Assembly: GCF_001598055.1 (NCBI RefSeq)
Contig: NZ_CP014844.1
Span: 3,437,642 to 3,501,641, forward strand
DNA: 64,000 bases
From: Cupriavidus nantongensis
GTDB lineage: Bacteria; Pseudomonadota; Gammaproteobacteria; Burkholderiales; Burkholderiaceae
Direction: 5' to 3'
Shown: piece by piece, positions 49,214-59,495 of the stretch
How the letters are laid out: each line of letters starts with the position of its first letter
How positions within the stretch are numbered: the stretch's first letter is position 1
The notes under the pieces: generated by a model
Database searches by the model: none
The model's input: only the letters and a program-made list of their open reading frames with translations
What the model was told of the DNA's origin: nothing
Translations under genes and position numbers: made by a program

Positions 49214-50215
49214 CTACTCCGGGGCGTGCAGTTCACGCAATTGTTGCAGGAATCCGACGCACTCGTCGGGCAGGGGCGCCTCCACGGAGAGCGGCTCGCC
49301 GGTCGCCGGATGGATAAACACCAGCCGGTGCGCGTGCAGGAACATGCGCTTGATGCCCGGCCGGGCGCCGGAACGCGCCAGCGACTTGTTCAGCGAGAAA
49401 TCGCCGTATTTTTCGTCGCCGACGATGGGAAAGCCCGAATGCGCCAGGTGGACGCGGATCTGGTGCGTGCGGCCGGTCTTCAGTTCCGCCTCCAGCAGCG
49501 TGAAACCCTGGAAGGCCTCGATTCGGTTGAATACGGTATGCGAGGCCAGCCCGTCGGCCTGGACCCGCACCCGGCGCTCGCCGTCGGGCGTGCTGTATTT
49601 ATATAGCGGCAGCTTCACGTGCTGGCGTGCGTTGACGAATTCGCCGGCGACGCAGGCGAAATAGCGCTTGTCCATGGTGTTGCCGCGAATCTGCTCATGC
49701 AGGTGGACCAGCGCCGAGCGCTTCTTCGCCAGCACCAGGATGCCCGAGGTCTCGCGGTCGAGCCGGTGCACCAGCTCCAGGAACTTGGCCTGCGGCCGCG
49801 ACCGGCGCAGCTGTTCGATCACGCCGAAGGCAACGCCCGAGCCGCCATGCACGGCGACGCCGGCGGGCTTGTTGATGACCAGCAGGTGCGCGTCTTCGAA
49901 CAGCACCGGGAATTCCCCGGCCGGCACCGGCGCCGCGCCGGATTGCGCCGCACTCGCCACCCGCATCGGCGGAATGCGCACCACATCACCGGACTGCAGG
50001 CGGTAAGTCGCGTCGATACGCCCCTTGTTGACGCGAACCTCGCCCGAACGCAGCACCCGGTAAATATGGCTCTTGGGTACCCCCTTGGCCACTTTCAGCA
50101 GGAAGTTGTCGATGCGCTGGCCTTCGGAACCTTCGTCAATCGTGACATACGCCACCTGTGGGCTGGCCGGCGCAGCTTCGGCAGCCTTTTCAATTTGATG
50201 GCGTAACTCATTCAT
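49214..50215 (-). CDS. rluC: 23S rRNA pseudouridine synthase (RluC-type)
   Basis: Makes pseudouridines at 23S rRNA positions 955, 2504 and 2580. The 333 residues contain an N-terminal S4 RNA-binding domain (QRIDNFLLKVAKGVPKSHIYRVL) and the catalytic RluA/RluC domain with HRLDRETSG, whose Asp is the catalytic residue. The ATG at 50215 is preferred; an in-frame TTG two codons upstream sits 8 bases after GAGGAA. It is divergent from rne, the usual rluC/rne pair. Confidence 0.95.
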   Translation of the reverse strand: MNELRHQIEKAAEAAPASPQVAYVTIDEGSEGQRIDNFLLKVAKGVPKSHIYRVLRSGEVRVNKGRIDATYRLQSGDVVRIPPMRVASAAQSGAAPVPAGEFPVLFEDAHLLVINKPAGVAVHGGSGVAFGVIEQLRRSRPQAKFLELVHRLDRETSGILVLAKKRSALVHLHEQIRGNTMDKRYFACVAGEFVNARQHVKLPLYKYSTPDGERRVRVQADGLASHTVFNRIEAFQGFTLLEAELKTGRTHQIRVHLAHSGFPIVGDEKYGDFSLNKSLARSGARPGIKRMFLHAHRLVFIHPATGEPLSVEAPLPDECVGFLQQLRELHAPE

Positions 50216-51010
50216 TTTCAATATAATTTCCTCGCTGTTCCGGCTCGTGGCCGGCAGCGCAAGACCTGTGTAAGCGATGGATCTTCGAGTTTTATTCGAT
50301 TTTTCGCATTCTACACTTGGGGTTGCCGTCGACCCCGCCCGTCTCCCGCAAATCGCGTTACGCCAAGCGCCAGACGGGCAAATGGCAGCAAAAAAGCAGC
50401 ACGCACGGTGCCGCCGGCATGCAGGAAGTCGCCCAAAGGTGGCTTCGGCACGGGCAGGCGGTGACGTGGGAAATGAGTGTTCAGGTAAAACAGAATTTAA
50501 AGGCGGATGCCGCAGCCGGCATCCGCTTCGGTGAGAGAAGTCCCGCCCGCACCGGGAAACGGTGCCGGCCGGCAGGTTGACCTGCCGCCTGACTGGAAAT
50601 TACCGGCGCCCGGTCGCAGAACTCCAAGAAGTAGTAGGTGCGCCCGCCAGGAGAAGTCAGGCAGCAACGGCAACCATGCCGTGTCCGAAAAATTTGCTCT
50701 TTGACGCGTCTAGGCCTTCCGCGGCCGGCCGCGATGCCGCCGGTGCTGGTTGCGCCGGCGCCAAGCATCGCCTCCGGCACGGGAATGCGCCCGGTGTCTG
50801 CGCAAGAGCAGCCTCCGGTGTGCTCTCCTGCCCTGCGGTCGTTACCCCGACGTCATCGCTCTCTTTCACCCGCGCCCAGCCGCTCGCATGTGTTGCGCAG
50901 CGGCGCTTTCCGGCAATTCTCGCGCCTCGCTCGCTCCCTCGCGTGCTCCATGGATCGCCGCGGACACCGCCCAGACGGTGCCACCCGCGACACTGGAGTG
51001 AGGTATTGCG
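50216..51010 (+). promoter_or_regulatory. Long rne 5' leader / rluC-rne divergent region
   Basis: About 795 bp with no convincing gene. It must hold the rluC promoter and a long leader for rne. A strong hairpin GCGGATGCC/GGCATCCGC is at 50504-50527, and further GC-rich arms occur towards the start codon. In E. coli the rne leader binds RNase E itself and controls mRNA decay; a similar autoregulatory leader is inferred. Confidence 0.5.
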
Positions 51011-54000
51011 ATGAAACGCATGCTGTTCAACGCGACGCAACAGGAGGAATTGCGCGTCGCCATCGTCGACGGTCAGAAGCTGATCGATATCGACATCGAG
51101 ACTGCCGGGCGCGAACAGCGCAAGGGCAACATCTACAAGGGTGTCATCACCCGCATCGAACCTTCGCTGGAAGCCTGCTTCGTCAATTACGGCGAAGAGC
51201 GCCACGGCTTCCTGCCGTTCAAGGAAGTCGCGCGCGCCTTCTTCAAGGAAGGCATCGACGTGCGCAATGCGCGCATCCAGGACGCCCTGCATGAAGGCCA
51301 GGAACTGATCGTCCAGGTCGAGAAGGAAGAGCGCGGCAACAAGGGCGCGGCCCTGACCACCTTTATTTCTCTGGCCGGCCGCTACCTGGTGCTGATGCCG
51401 AACAACCCGCGCGGCGGCGGCGTGTCGCGCCGCATCGAGGGCGAAGACCGCCAGGAGCTGCGCGAGACCATGGCGCAGCTGACCGTGCCGGAAGGCATGA
51501 GCATCATCGCCCGCACCGCCGGCATCGGCCGCTCGGCCGAGGAACTGCAGTGGGACCTGAACTACCTGCTGCAACTGTGGAAGGCCATCGACGGCGCCGC
51601 CGGCGACAACAAGGCGCCGCTGCTGATCTACCTGGAATCCAGCCTGGTGATCCGCGCCATCCGCGACTACTTCCAGCCGGATATCGGCGAGATCCTGATC
51701 GACACCGACGAAATCTACGAACAGGCCCGCGCCTTCATGAGCGTGGTGATGCCTGACAACATGAACCGCGTGAAGAAGTACCGGGATGATGTGCCCCTGT
51801 TCTCGCGCTTCCAGATCGAGCACCAGATCGAATCGGCCTACTCGCGCATGGTGATGCTGCCGTCGGGCGGCGCCATCGTGATCGACCACACCGAGGCGCT
51901 GGTCTCGGTCGACGTGAACTCGGCGCGCGCCACCAAGGGCGCCGACATCGAGGAAACCGCGCTGCGCACCAACCTCGAGGCCGCCGACGAGATCGCCCGC
52001 CAGCTGCGCCTGCGCGACCTGGGCGGCCTGATCGTGATCGACTTCATCGACATGGAGTCGGGCAAGGCCCAGAAGGACGTGGAAACGCGCCTGAAGGACG
52101 CGCTGCGCCACGACCGCGCGCGCGTGCAGATGGGCAAGATCAGCCGCTTCGGCCTGATGGAGCTGTCGCGCCAGCGCCTGCGCCCGTCGCTGTCCGAGGG
52201 CTCGCACATCACCTGCCCGCGCTGCAACGGCACCGGCCATATCCGCGATACCGAATCGTCCGCCCTGCAGGTGCTGCGCATCATCCAGGAAGAGGCGATG
52301 AAGGAAAACACCGCCGCCATCCACTGCCAGGTGCCGGTGGAGGTCGCCGCCTTCCTGCTGAACGAGAAGCGCCAGGAGATCAACCTGATCGAGCTGCGCT
52401 TCAAGGTCAACGTGCTGCTGATTCCCAACAAGCACCTGGAAACGCCGCACTACAAGCTGGAGCGCCTGCGCCACGACGACCCGCGCCTGGAAGACAGCAC
52501 CGCCAGCTACAAGATGGCCGAGGCCGCCGCCAAGGAACTGGAAGCCGACACCAGCTACAGCAGCCGCCGCAAGGAAGAAGCCAAGCCGCGCCAGGAAGCC
52601 GCGGTCAAGGGCATCACGCCCGAGCAGCCCGCCCCGGTCTCGGTGCCGCGCCCCGAGCGCGCGCCGCGCCCGGAAGCCGCTCCGGTGGCGCCGCCCGTGC
52701 CGGCCACCAAGCCGGTGGAAGCGGGCGGCTTTATCGCCTGGCTGAAGGGCCTGTTCGGTGCGCGTCCGGCCACGCCGCCGGTGGTGGAGCCGGCCAAGCC
52801 CGCAGCCGCCGCGGAAGCCCGCAGCGCCGAGGGCCGCCGTGAACGCGGTCCGCGTGGCGAAGGCCGCGGCCAGCGTGGCGAGCGCGCCGAACGTGGCGAG
52901 CGTGGCGAACGTACGGAGCGTGGCGAGCGCCAGGGCCGTGGCCAGCGCGGTGAACGTGCCGAGCGCGGTGAACGTACCGAACGGACAGAACGCGGCGAGC
53001 GTGGCGAACGCCAGGCCGCAGAGCGCGGCGAGCAGCGCGAGGGCCGTGGCGAACGCCAGGGCCGCCAGCCGCGCCAGCAAGGTGAAGGCCAGGCAGCGCC
53101 GGCCGTGGCGCGCCAGGCCGAGGCCGTGTCCGCCGAGCGTGCCCAGGGCGAACGCGCCGAGGCGCGCCAGGAAGGCCGCCGCGACCGCAACCAGGAACGC
53201 CGCGAGCGCCAGCGCGAACGCCAGCGCGAGCGCAGCGAGCTGCGCGAAGCCGAAGCCGGCGAAGCGCCGCAGCCGGAAGCCATCGCTGCCGCCCAGGCCC
53301 TGGGCGTGCTGCCGCAGGCCCTGACCGAAGACACCCAGGCCCGCGCCGAACTGCCAGAAGGCGCCGAAGGTGTCGCCGAAAGCGCTGAGACCGCCGACGG
53401 CGAAGAACGCCGCCGCCGCAACCGCCGTGGCCGCAACCGCTATCGCCGCGAACGCGACGAGTCGGTGCAAGGCGTGGCGGGTGAAGGCGAAGGCGCCGCC
53501 GCCGACGGCTTCGCCCCGGCCAGCACCGAAGCCGGCGCGCCGGCCGAGCCTGCGCCGCAGGCAGCCGTGGCCGCGCAAGCCGCACCCGAAGCCGTCGAAG
53601 CCGTCCGCATCGCGGTGCCGGCAGAGGTGACGCTGGCCCCGGCGGCGGAGGCCGCCCCGGCTGCTCAGCCGGTGGCCGCGCAAGCCGCTGAACCTGCAGA
53701 AGCTGTCGCGCCGGTGGCCATGGCGGTCACCGAGGCCGTCGCCGCCGAAGCCGTCGCCGAGCCTGCCATCAACGCCGCAGTCGAAACCGCTGCGCCGGTG
53801 GTGCCGGCCGCTGCGCCCGCCGCGGTACCCGCACCGGAGCCCGTGCCGGCACCGGTCGTGGCAACCGCTGCGGCGGCCGAGCCGGTCGCTTCGGTCCCGG
53901 CCCCTGCCCCGGCCGCCGCAGCAGCGCCGGCATCGCTGGAAAACCTGGAGCCGATGCTGGCCACCGCCGGCCTGCAATGGGTCCATACCGACAGCGACAA

Positions 54001-54148
54001 GCTGCGCTCGGCCCAGGAAGCCGCCGCCCGCATCGTGCCCGCCCCGCGCGTGCCGCGCGAGCGCAAGCCGCTGCCGCCGCTGCCCCAGGGTCCGATGATC
54101 CTGGTGGAAACCGGCAGCCGCGAAGTGCAGATGGCATCGCAGCAGTAA
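51011..54148 (+). CDS. rne: Ribonuclease E
   Basis: Main endoribonuclease and degradosome scaffold. The N-terminal ~510 residues are the catalytic half: S1 domain (about 38-120), 5' sensor, DNase I-like part with Asp301 and Asp344 (E. coli Asp303/Asp346) and the Zn-link CPRCNGTG (402-409). The C-terminal ~530 residues are non-conserved: a short hydrophobic helix-like stretch ([11 protein letters not shown], about 574-584), an Arg/Glu tandem-repeat block (about 610-745, units such as [13 protein letters not shown]) and an Ala/Pro/Glu-rich region, ending with a conserved tail ([12 protein letters not shown]). Length 1045 is typical of betaproteobacteria. Confidence 0.97.
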   Translation: MKRMLFNATQQEELRVAIVDGQKLIDIDIETAGREQRKGNIYKGVITRIEPSLEACFVNYGEERHGFLPFKEVARAFFKEGIDVRNARIQDALHEGQELIVQVEKEERGNKGAALTTFISLAGRYLVLMPNNPRGGGVSRRIEGEDRQELRETMAQLTVPEGMSIIARTAGIGRSAEELQWDLNYLLQLWKAIDGAAGDNKAPLLIYLESSLVIRAIRDYFQPDIGEILIDTDEIYEQARAFMSVVMPDNMNRVKKYRDDVPLFSRFQIEHQIESAYSRMVMLPSGGAIVIDHTEALVSVDVNSARATKGADIEETALRTNLEAADEIARQLRLRDLGGLIVIDFIDMESGKAQKDVETRLKDALRHDRARVQMGKISRFGLMELSRQRLRPSLSEGSHITCPRCNGTGHIRDTESSALQVLRIIQEEAMKENTAAIHCQVPVEVAAFLLNEKRQEINLIELRFKVNVLLIPNKHLETPHYKLERLRHDDPRLEDSTASYKMAEAAAKELEADTSYSSRRKEEAKPRQEAAVKGITPEQPAPVSVPRPERAPRPEAAPVAPPVPATKPVEAGGFIAWLKGLFGARPATPPVVEPAKPAAAAEARSAEGRRERGPRGEGRGQRGERAERGERGERTERGERQGRGQRGERAERGERTERTERGERGERQAAERGEQREGRGERQGRQPRQQGEGQAAPAVARQAEAVSAERAQGERAEARQEGRRDRNQERRERQRERQRERSELREAEAGEAPQPEAIAAAQALGVLPQALTEDTQARAELPEGAEGVAESAETADGEERRRRNRRGRNRYRRERDESVQGVAGEGEGAAADGFAPASTEAGAPAEPAPQAAVAAQAAPEAVEAVRIAVPAEVTLAPAAEAAPAAQPVAAQAAEPAEAVAPVAMAVTEAVAAEAVAEPAINAAVETAAPVVPAAAPAAVPAPEPVPAPVVATAAAAEPVASVPAPAPAAAAAPASLENLEPMLATAGLQWVHTDSDKLRSAQEAAARIVPAPRVPRERKPLPPLPQGPMILVETGSREVQMASQQ

Positions 54149-54179
54149 GCGACGCCGCTGCGCTGCAGCCAAAGCAACA

Positions 54180-54207
54180 AGGGGACGGCCTGGCCGTCCC
54201 TTTTTTT
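54180..54207 (+). terminator. Intrinsic terminator after rne
   Basis: GGGACGGCC / GGCCGTCCC stem followed by a T7 tract. The 54149-54374 gap also has a GCGGTGA/TCACCGC hairpin (54222-54245) ahead of moaA, of unknown role. Confidence 0.9.
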
Positions 54208-54374
54208 CATGGGCGGCGGTCGCGGTGAATCCCCGTCATCACCGCGGGATGCGGATGCCCCGCCCCGGCCTCGGCTAGAATGGCAGCAGAATGCTTCCGG
54301 TCCCCCGAGCGCCCGCGCCACATCGCCGCTTGCGTTGCCGTGCCGCTCCCCGGACGCCGTGCCACCCACAGGCC

Positions 54375-55499
54375 ATGACCGAATCCGTCATCCCGATTTT
54401 CGACCTGCGCGACCATCGCTACCGCTCGATGACGCCCAGCATTCCCGGCAACCTGGTTGCGCCTACCGGCCTGGTGGCCGACCGCCGCGGCCGGCCCCTG
54501 CATGACCTGCGCATCTCGGTGACGGACCGCTGCAACTTCCGCTGCGTCTACTGCATGCCCAAGGAGGTGTTCGACAAGGACTACACCTTCCTGCCGCATT
54601 CCGAGCTGCTGAGCTTCGAAGAGATCGAGCGCACCGCGCGCCTGTTCGTTGCCCACGGCGTCGAGAAGATCCGCCTGACCGGCGGCGAGCCGCTGCTGCG
54701 CAAGAACATCGAGCACCTGGTCGAGATGCTGGCGAAGATCGAGACCGTGTCGGGCAAGCCGCTGGACCTGACCCTGACCACCAACGCCTCGCTGCTGGCG
54801 CGCAAGGCGCGCGCGCTGCGCGACGCGGGCCTGACGCGGGTCAGCGTCAGCCTGGACGCGATCGACGACGCCACCTTCCGCCGCATGAATGACGTCGACT
54901 TCGCCGTCGCCGATGTGCTGCGCGGCATCGAGACCGCGCACGCCGTGGGCCTGGCGCCGATCAAGGTCAACATGGTGGTCAAGCGCGGCACCAACGACCA
55001 GGAAATCGTGCCGATGGCACGCCACTTCCGCCACAGCGGCATCATCCTGCGCTTCATCGAGTTCATGGACGTCGGCGCCAGCAACCACTGGCAGATGGAC
55101 GAAGTGCTGCCATCGGCCGAGGTGGTGAAGCGCATCGACGCCGAATTCCCGCTCGAGCCGGTGCAGGCCAACTATGCCGGCGAAACCGCCGAACGCTGGC
55201 GCTACCGCGACGGCGCCGGAGAGGTTGGCGTGATCTCCAGCGTCACCCACGCCTTCTGCGGCGACTGCAGCCGCATCCGCTTGTCCACCGAAGGCCGGCT
55301 CTACCTGTGCCTGTTCGCCACCGAGGGCTTCGACCTGCGCGCGCTGCTGCGCGGCGGCTACAGCGACCTGGAAATCTCCAACGCGATCGCGCAGGTATGG
55401 CAGGGCCGCACCGACAACTATTCCGAGCAGCGCAGCGACCCGGCCGTGCGCGCCAGGCGCGCCGAGCGCAAGATCGAGATGTCCTATATCGGCGGCTGA
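54375..55499 (+). CDS. moaA: GTP 3',8-cyclase
   Basis: Radical SAM enzyme for the first step of molybdenum cofactor synthesis. The 374 residues have the [4Fe-4S] SAM cluster Cys53-x3-Cys57-x2-Cys60 in CNFRCVYC, the GGEP motif, the second cluster around [13 protein letters not shown] and the essential C-terminal double glycine (YIGG). The ATG at 54375 is preferred over the longer frame since the N-terminal extension there lacks homology. mobA follows after 20 bp. Confidence 0.96.
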   Translation: MTESVIPIFDLRDHRYRSMTPSIPGNLVAPTGLVADRRGRPLHDLRISVTDRCNFRCVYCMPKEVFDKDYTFLPHSELLSFEEIERTARLFVAHGVEKIRLTGGEPLLRKNIEHLVEMLAKIETVSGKPLDLTLTTNASLLARKARALRDAGLTRVSVSLDAIDDATFRRMNDVDFAVADVLRGIETAHAVGLAPIKVNMVVKRGTNDQEIVPMARHFRHSGIILRFIEFMDVGASNHWQMDEVLPSAEVVKRIDAEFPLEPVQANYAGETAERWRYRDGAGEVGVISSVTHAFCGDCSRIRLSTEGRLYLCLFATEGFDLRALLRGGYSDLEISNAIAQVWQGRTDNYSEQRSDPAVRARRAERKIEMSYIGG

Positions 55500-55519
55500 A
55501 CCCGCCGCACCACGACTCC

Positions 55520-56119
55520 ATGATTGCACGCGACGACATCACCGGCCTGATCCTCGCAGGCGGCAGGGGCAGCCGCATGGGCGGCACCGACAAGGGCCTG
55601 CAGCCGCTGCAGGGCACGCCGATGGCCATGCACACGATGATGCGGCTGACACCGCAGGTGGGCGGGCTGATGATCAACGCCAACCGCAACCTGGCCGCCT
55701 ATGAGTCCTTCGGCGTGCCGGTCTACACCGACAGCGTGCCCGACTTTGCCGGGCCGCTCGCCGGGATGCTGGCCGGACTGGAACAGTGCACGACCCCGTG
55801 GATGGTGACGGCGCCGTGCGATTCGCCGTTCCTGCCCACCGACCTGGTGGCGCGCCTGGCGCAGGCGATCGAGGCCGAGGGTGCCGAGCTGGCGATTCCG
55901 GTGACGCTGGACCAGGACGGCCGGCGCCAGACCCAGCCGGTGTTCTGCCTGATGCCGGTCAGTGCGCTCGATAGCCTGGTCGCTTATCTTTCCGGTGGCG
56001 GCCGCAAGATAGAGACCTGGGCCGCCTCGCACCGGCTGGCTGAAGTGTTGTTCGATGACGCCGCGGCCTTTGCCAATATCAACACCCTGGACGAACTGCG
56101 CGCGCACGAAACGCGCTGA
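55520..56119 (+). CDS. mobA: Molybdenum cofactor guanylyltransferase
   Basis: Attaches GMP from GTP to molybdopterin to make the guanine dinucleotide cofactor. The 199 residues have the nucleotidyltransferase motif LILAGGRGSRMGGTDKGL (about 11-28), VYTDSVPDFAGPLAGML and the metal-binding APCDSPFLPTDL. It is between moaA and moeA with 17-20 bp gaps, so one transcript. Confidence 0.95.
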   Translation: MIARDDITGLILAGGRGSRMGGTDKGLQPLQGTPMAMHTMMRLTPQVGGLMINANRNLAAYESFGVPVYTDSVPDFAGPLAGMLAGLEQCTTPWMVTAPCDSPFLPTDLVARLAQAIEAEGAELAIPVTLDQDGRRQTQPVFCLMPVSALDSLVAYLSGGGRKIETWAASHRLAEVLFDDAAAFANINTLDELRAHETR

Positions 56120-56136
56120 ATCCCTGCCGAGCCGCC

Positions 56137-57435
56137 ATGCCATCCCTGCAATCCGTCATTTCCTGCCTGTCCGACTACGATCCCACCGCGCTGCCGGTGG
56201 ACCAGGCCAACCGCATCATCGGCGAGGTGGTCGAGCCGGTGCGCGGCATCGAGCAGCTGCCGATCCGCAGTGCGCTGGACCGGGTGCTGGCCGAGGACAT
56301 CGTCTCGACCATCGACGTGCCCGCGCACGACAACTCGGCGATGGACGGTTACGCCTTCCATGGTGCGGCCCTGGCCGCGGCGCAGACCGCCACGGTCGAG
56401 CTCGAGGTGATCGGCAGCGCGCTGGCCGGCGGCGCCGGCGCGCTGGCCCCCACCGCGGTGCAGGCGGTGCGCATCATGACCGGCGCGGTGATGCCGGCCG
56501 GCTGCGATACGGTGGTGCCGCAGGAATTCGTCGAAACCGTCGCCGGCGGCGCGCGCATCCGCTTTGCTGCGGACTGCGTCCGTATCGGCGACAACCGGCG
56601 CCTGCGCGGCGAGGACCTGGCGCGCGGCCAGGCCGCGCTGCAGGCCGGTCGCATCCTGCAGCCGGCCGATCTCGGCCTGCTGGCGTCGCTGGGCGTGGCC
56701 GAGGTGCACGTGCGCAGGCGCCTGCGCGTGGCGTTCTTCTCCACTGGAGATGAACTGCGCTCGATCGGCGAGCCGCTCGATCCCGGCTGCGTCTACGACT
56801 CCAACCGCTACACGCTGCACGGCATGCTGCGCCGGATGAACGTGGACCTGCTCGACATGGGCGTGGTGCGCGACGATCCCGAGTCGCTCGAAGCCGCTTT
56901 CCGCACCGCCTGCGAGAGCGCCGACGCGGTCATCACCTCGGGCGGGGTCTCGGTCGGCGAGGCCGACTACACCAAGCAGATCATGGCGCGCCTGGGCGAT
57001 GTCACGTTCTGGAAGATCGCCATGCGCCCGGGCCGGCCGATGGCCTTCGGGCGCATCCAGGCCGACGGCACGGGCGCGCACTCGGCCCTGCTGTTTGGCC
57101 TGCCCGGCAATCCGGTGGCGGTGATGGTCACCTTCTACCATTTCGTGCGTGCGGCGCTGCACCGGCTGATGGGCGCGACGGTGCCGCCGCTGCCGCTGCT
57201 GCGCGTGCGCAGCGCGCAGGCGATCCGCAAGAAGCCGGGGCGCACCGAGTACCAGCGCGGCATCCTGGCGCGCGCCGCCGACGGCGAGTGGGAAGTGCGC
57301 ATCACCGGCCAGCAGGGCTCCGGCGTGCTGCGCTCGATGAGCGAGGCCAACTGCTTTATCGTGCTCGGCCACGAGCAGGACTCGGTCAAGGCCGGCGACG
57401 CGGTCGAGGTAATGCTGTTCGACGGGCTGGTTTGA
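56137..57435 (+). CDS. moeA: Molybdopterin molybdenumtransferase
   Basis: Inserts molybdate into adenylylated molybdopterin. The 432 residues show the usual MoeA domains: PAHDNSAMDGYAFH near residue 64, TGAVMPAGCDTVVPQE, the MoCF_biosynth part FFSTGDELRSIGEPL and SGGVSVGEADYT, then the C-terminal beta domain. It closes the moaA-mobA-moeA set. Confidence 0.96.
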   Translation: MPSLQSVISCLSDYDPTALPVDQANRIIGEVVEPVRGIEQLPIRSALDRVLAEDIVSTIDVPAHDNSAMDGYAFHGAALAAAQTATVELEVIGSALAGGAGALAPTAVQAVRIMTGAVMPAGCDTVVPQEFVETVAGGARIRFAADCVRIGDNRRLRGEDLARGQAALQAGRILQPADLGLLASLGVAEVHVRRRLRVAFFSTGDELRSIGEPLDPGCVYDSNRYTLHGMLRRMNVDLLDMGVVRDDPESLEAAFRTACESADAVITSGGVSVGEADYTKQIMARLGDVTFWKIAMRPGRPMAFGRIQADGTGAHSALLFGLPGNPVAVMVTFYHFVRAALHRLMGATVPPLPLLRVRSAQAIRKKPGRTEYQRGILARAADGEWEVRITGQQGSGVLRSMSEANCFIVLGHEQDSVKAGDAVEVMLFDGLV

Positions 57436-57628
57436 GCGGCACGGCGGGGGCTGCGCGCAACCATTCGCTACACGAGCGTAGCAATGTGTCGTTTTTGTGC
57501 CGCACATTTGTCGCCGCGGCACCGTTGCCGCCGGGCTTTCGGCTGCCCCGCGGCCGCCGGGCTATGCTTGGCATCGGCCAATCGCTACACTTGGCGCACG
57601 ATTCAGAAACATTCGAGTATCCCCCGTC

Positions 57629-57910
57629 ATGAATCAGGAGATTGCGTACCTCCACCCCGTCAAGACCGCCCGCGCGCTGGTGCTGGTCTACCTGTGCTTC
57701 TCGTTGCCGATTGTGTCGCTGGGCCTGTTCGTCACCTTCGTCCGCTATGGTGACCTGCCGGCGATCACGGTCTTCAGCGCGATCATCCTCAATGCGCTGA
57801 TCGGCTTCGGCCTGCTGTGGCTGGCCTGCAAGGCCTACAACTGGGTCGCCGCCCGCTTCGGCGGCATCGAAGTCCACGTGCGCGAGCTGTCCCCCGAAGA
57901 AGACCGCTGA
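57629..57910 (+). CDS. Small two-helix membrane protein of unknown function
   Basis: A 93-residue protein with two hydrophobic helices (about 17-40 and 48-70), then ARFGGIEVHVRELSPEEDR at the C-terminus. No motif I recognise. It lies 193 bp after moeA and converges on rmuC; the upstream gap has the palindrome GCTAC/GTAGC (57472-57482 area). It could have its own promoter. Presence in the frame choice is supported by start MNQEIAYLHPV and standard codon use. Confidence 0.7.
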   Translation: MNQEIAYLHPVKTARALVLVYLCFSLPIVSLGLFVTFVRYGDLPAITVFSAIILNALIGFGLLWLACKAYNWVAARFGGIEVHVRELSPEEDR

Positions 57911-57986
57911 ACGGCACACCGCCAGTCACGGCCGGTCGCCACGCCGGCCGCCTTTCCAGCTTCTCCCCACCTGCCCTGCCGCGCGC

Positions 57987-59486
57987 TCAGGCCTGGCTGT
58001 TTTCCGCGTTACTGGCATTTTCCGGCGTGCCATCCGCCGCCGCTTCCAGGCCGAGGCCGAGCAGCTGCTGCGCTGCCTCGCCCGGCAGCGCTTCCACCGT
58101 GCGCAGCTTGCGCGCCATCTGGCGCGTGCGCACTTCCGCCTGTTCGATATTGCGCGCGGCACGCTCCAGCGTATCGCGGGTCTTGGCCAGCACGTCGCCG
58201 AACTTGCCGAACTCGGTCTTGACCGCGCCCAGCACTTCCCACACCTCGCTCGAGCGCTTTTCCAGCGCCAGCGTGCGGAAGCCCATCTGCAGGCTGTTCA
58301 GCAGCGCGGTCAGCGTGGTCGGGCCAGCCACGGTCACGCGATAGTCGCGCTGCAGCTGGTCGGTCAGGCCGGGGCGGCGTAGCACTTCGGCATACAGCCC
58401 TTCTGTCGGCAGGAACAGGATGGCAAAGTCCGTGGTCTGCGGCGGTGCCAGGTATTTTTCGGCGATGGTCTGGGCCTCGCGCCGCAGCGCCACTTCCAGT
58501 TCGCGGCCGAACGCGAGCACGCCGTCGGGATCGCCGCGCTCCTGTGCGTCGACCAGCCGCTCGTACTGTTCCTTGGGAAACTTCGCATCGACCGGCAGCC
58601 AGACCGGCGCAGAGTCCGCGCCCGCCGCCTTGCCGGGCAGGCGGATGGCAAATTCCACGCGCGCACCCGAGTTGCGCACGGTCTCGACATTCTTGCCGTA
58701 CTGCTCCGGCGTCAGCATCTGCTCCAGCAGCATCTCCAGCTGCACCTCGCCCCAGGTGCCGCGCGACTTCACGTTGGTCAGCACCTTCTTCAGGTCGCCC
58801 ACGCCCTGCGCCAGCACCTGCATTTCGCCCAGGCCGCGATGCACCTGCTCGAGGCGGTCCGACACCAGCCGGAACGATTCGCCCAGCCGCTGCTCCAGCG
58901 TCGCGTGCAGCTTCTCGTCGACGGTGCGGCGCATTTCCTCCAACTTGGCCGCGTTGTTGGCCTCGATGTCCTGCAGCTTCTGCTCCAGCGTCGCGCGGAC
59001 CTCGGCCAGGCGCCGCTCGTTGGCCTCGGACAGCTGCGCCAGCTGCTGCTGCAGGCCGTCGCCGAAGCGGCGCAGCGTGCCGGCCTGCTCGTCGCGCGCC
59101 TGCTGCGATTGCAGCATCAGGTGCTGGCGCACCTGTTCCAGTTGCTGGGTGTTGGTCTCGGTCAGCTTGGCCAGCTGCTGCGCGAAGGTGTCGATCTGGT
59201 TGTTCTGCAGCGTGGCGATGCCGGTCAGCTGCGACGACAGCGCCTGCTGGAAGCGCAGCATCTGCTGCGCCGACTCGCCGCGGCTGCCGCGCGCGGCCTC
59301 GGCCACCTCGGTGCGCAGCTCGCGCTCCAGCCGCTCCATGCCGCGTGCCTGCTCCAGCCGCATCTCGTCGAGCTGCCGCGCAATGCCGGCGCCGGATGAC
59401 CCGGCCTGCTGGCGCAGCAACACGATCACCAGCAGCACGACCGCGAGCAGCGCCGCGGCCAGCGTCAGGAACTGGATCAGGGTCAT
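57987..59486 (-). CDS. rmuC: RmuC-family DNA recombination protein
   Basis: Protein that limits DNA inversions at short inverted repeats, with a predicted PD-(D/E)XK-like nuclease domain. The 499 residues have one N-terminal transmembrane helix (about 5-25), a long Gln/Glu/Arg coiled coil (about 30-200), then the RmuC domain with VKSRGTWGEVQLEMLLEQML and FLPTEGLYAEVLRRPGL. It is divergent from no neighbour: its 3' end converges with the small membrane gene, and it follows the dehydrogenase after 9 bp. Confidence 0.94.
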   Translation of the reverse strand: MTLIQFLTLAAALLAVVLLVIVLLRQQAGSSGAGIARQLDEMRLEQARGMERLERELRTEVAEAARGSRGESAQQMLRFQQALSSQLTGIATLQNNQIDTFAQQLAKLTETNTQQLEQVRQHLMLQSQQARDEQAGTLRRFGDGLQQQLAQLSEANERRLAEVRATLEQKLQDIEANNAAKLEEMRRTVDEKLHATLEQRLGESFRLVSDRLEQVHRGLGEMQVLAQGVGDLKKVLTNVKSRGTWGEVQLEMLLEQMLTPEQYGKNVETVRNSGARVEFAIRLPGKAAGADSAPVWLPVDAKFPKEQYERLVDAQERGDPDGVLAFGRELEVALRREAQTIAEKYLAPPQTTDFAILFLPTEGLYAEVLRRPGLTDQLQRDYRVTVAGPTTLTALLNSLQMGFRTLALEKRSSEVWEVLGAVKTEFGKFGDVLAKTRDTLERAARNIEQAEVRTRQMARKLRTVEALPGEAAQQLLGLGLEAAADGTPENASNAENSQA

Positions 59487-59495
59487 GCGAAAACC

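Noticed and set aside
52840..53250. Repeats resembling a CRISPR array
   Set aside because: Units are in frame, code for Arg/Glu runs of RNase E and lack spacers.
50657..54172. Very long open frame on the minus strand opposite rne
   Set aside because: It is antisense to a full-length, motif-complete RNase E and is low-complexity (Gly/Arg/His/Ala-rich), a mirror of GC-rich codon use in rne.
57459..57490. Palindrome GCTAC...GTAGC after moeA as an operator
   Set aside because: Only 5-bp arms with a 6-base spacer; expected by chance in GC-rich sequence.
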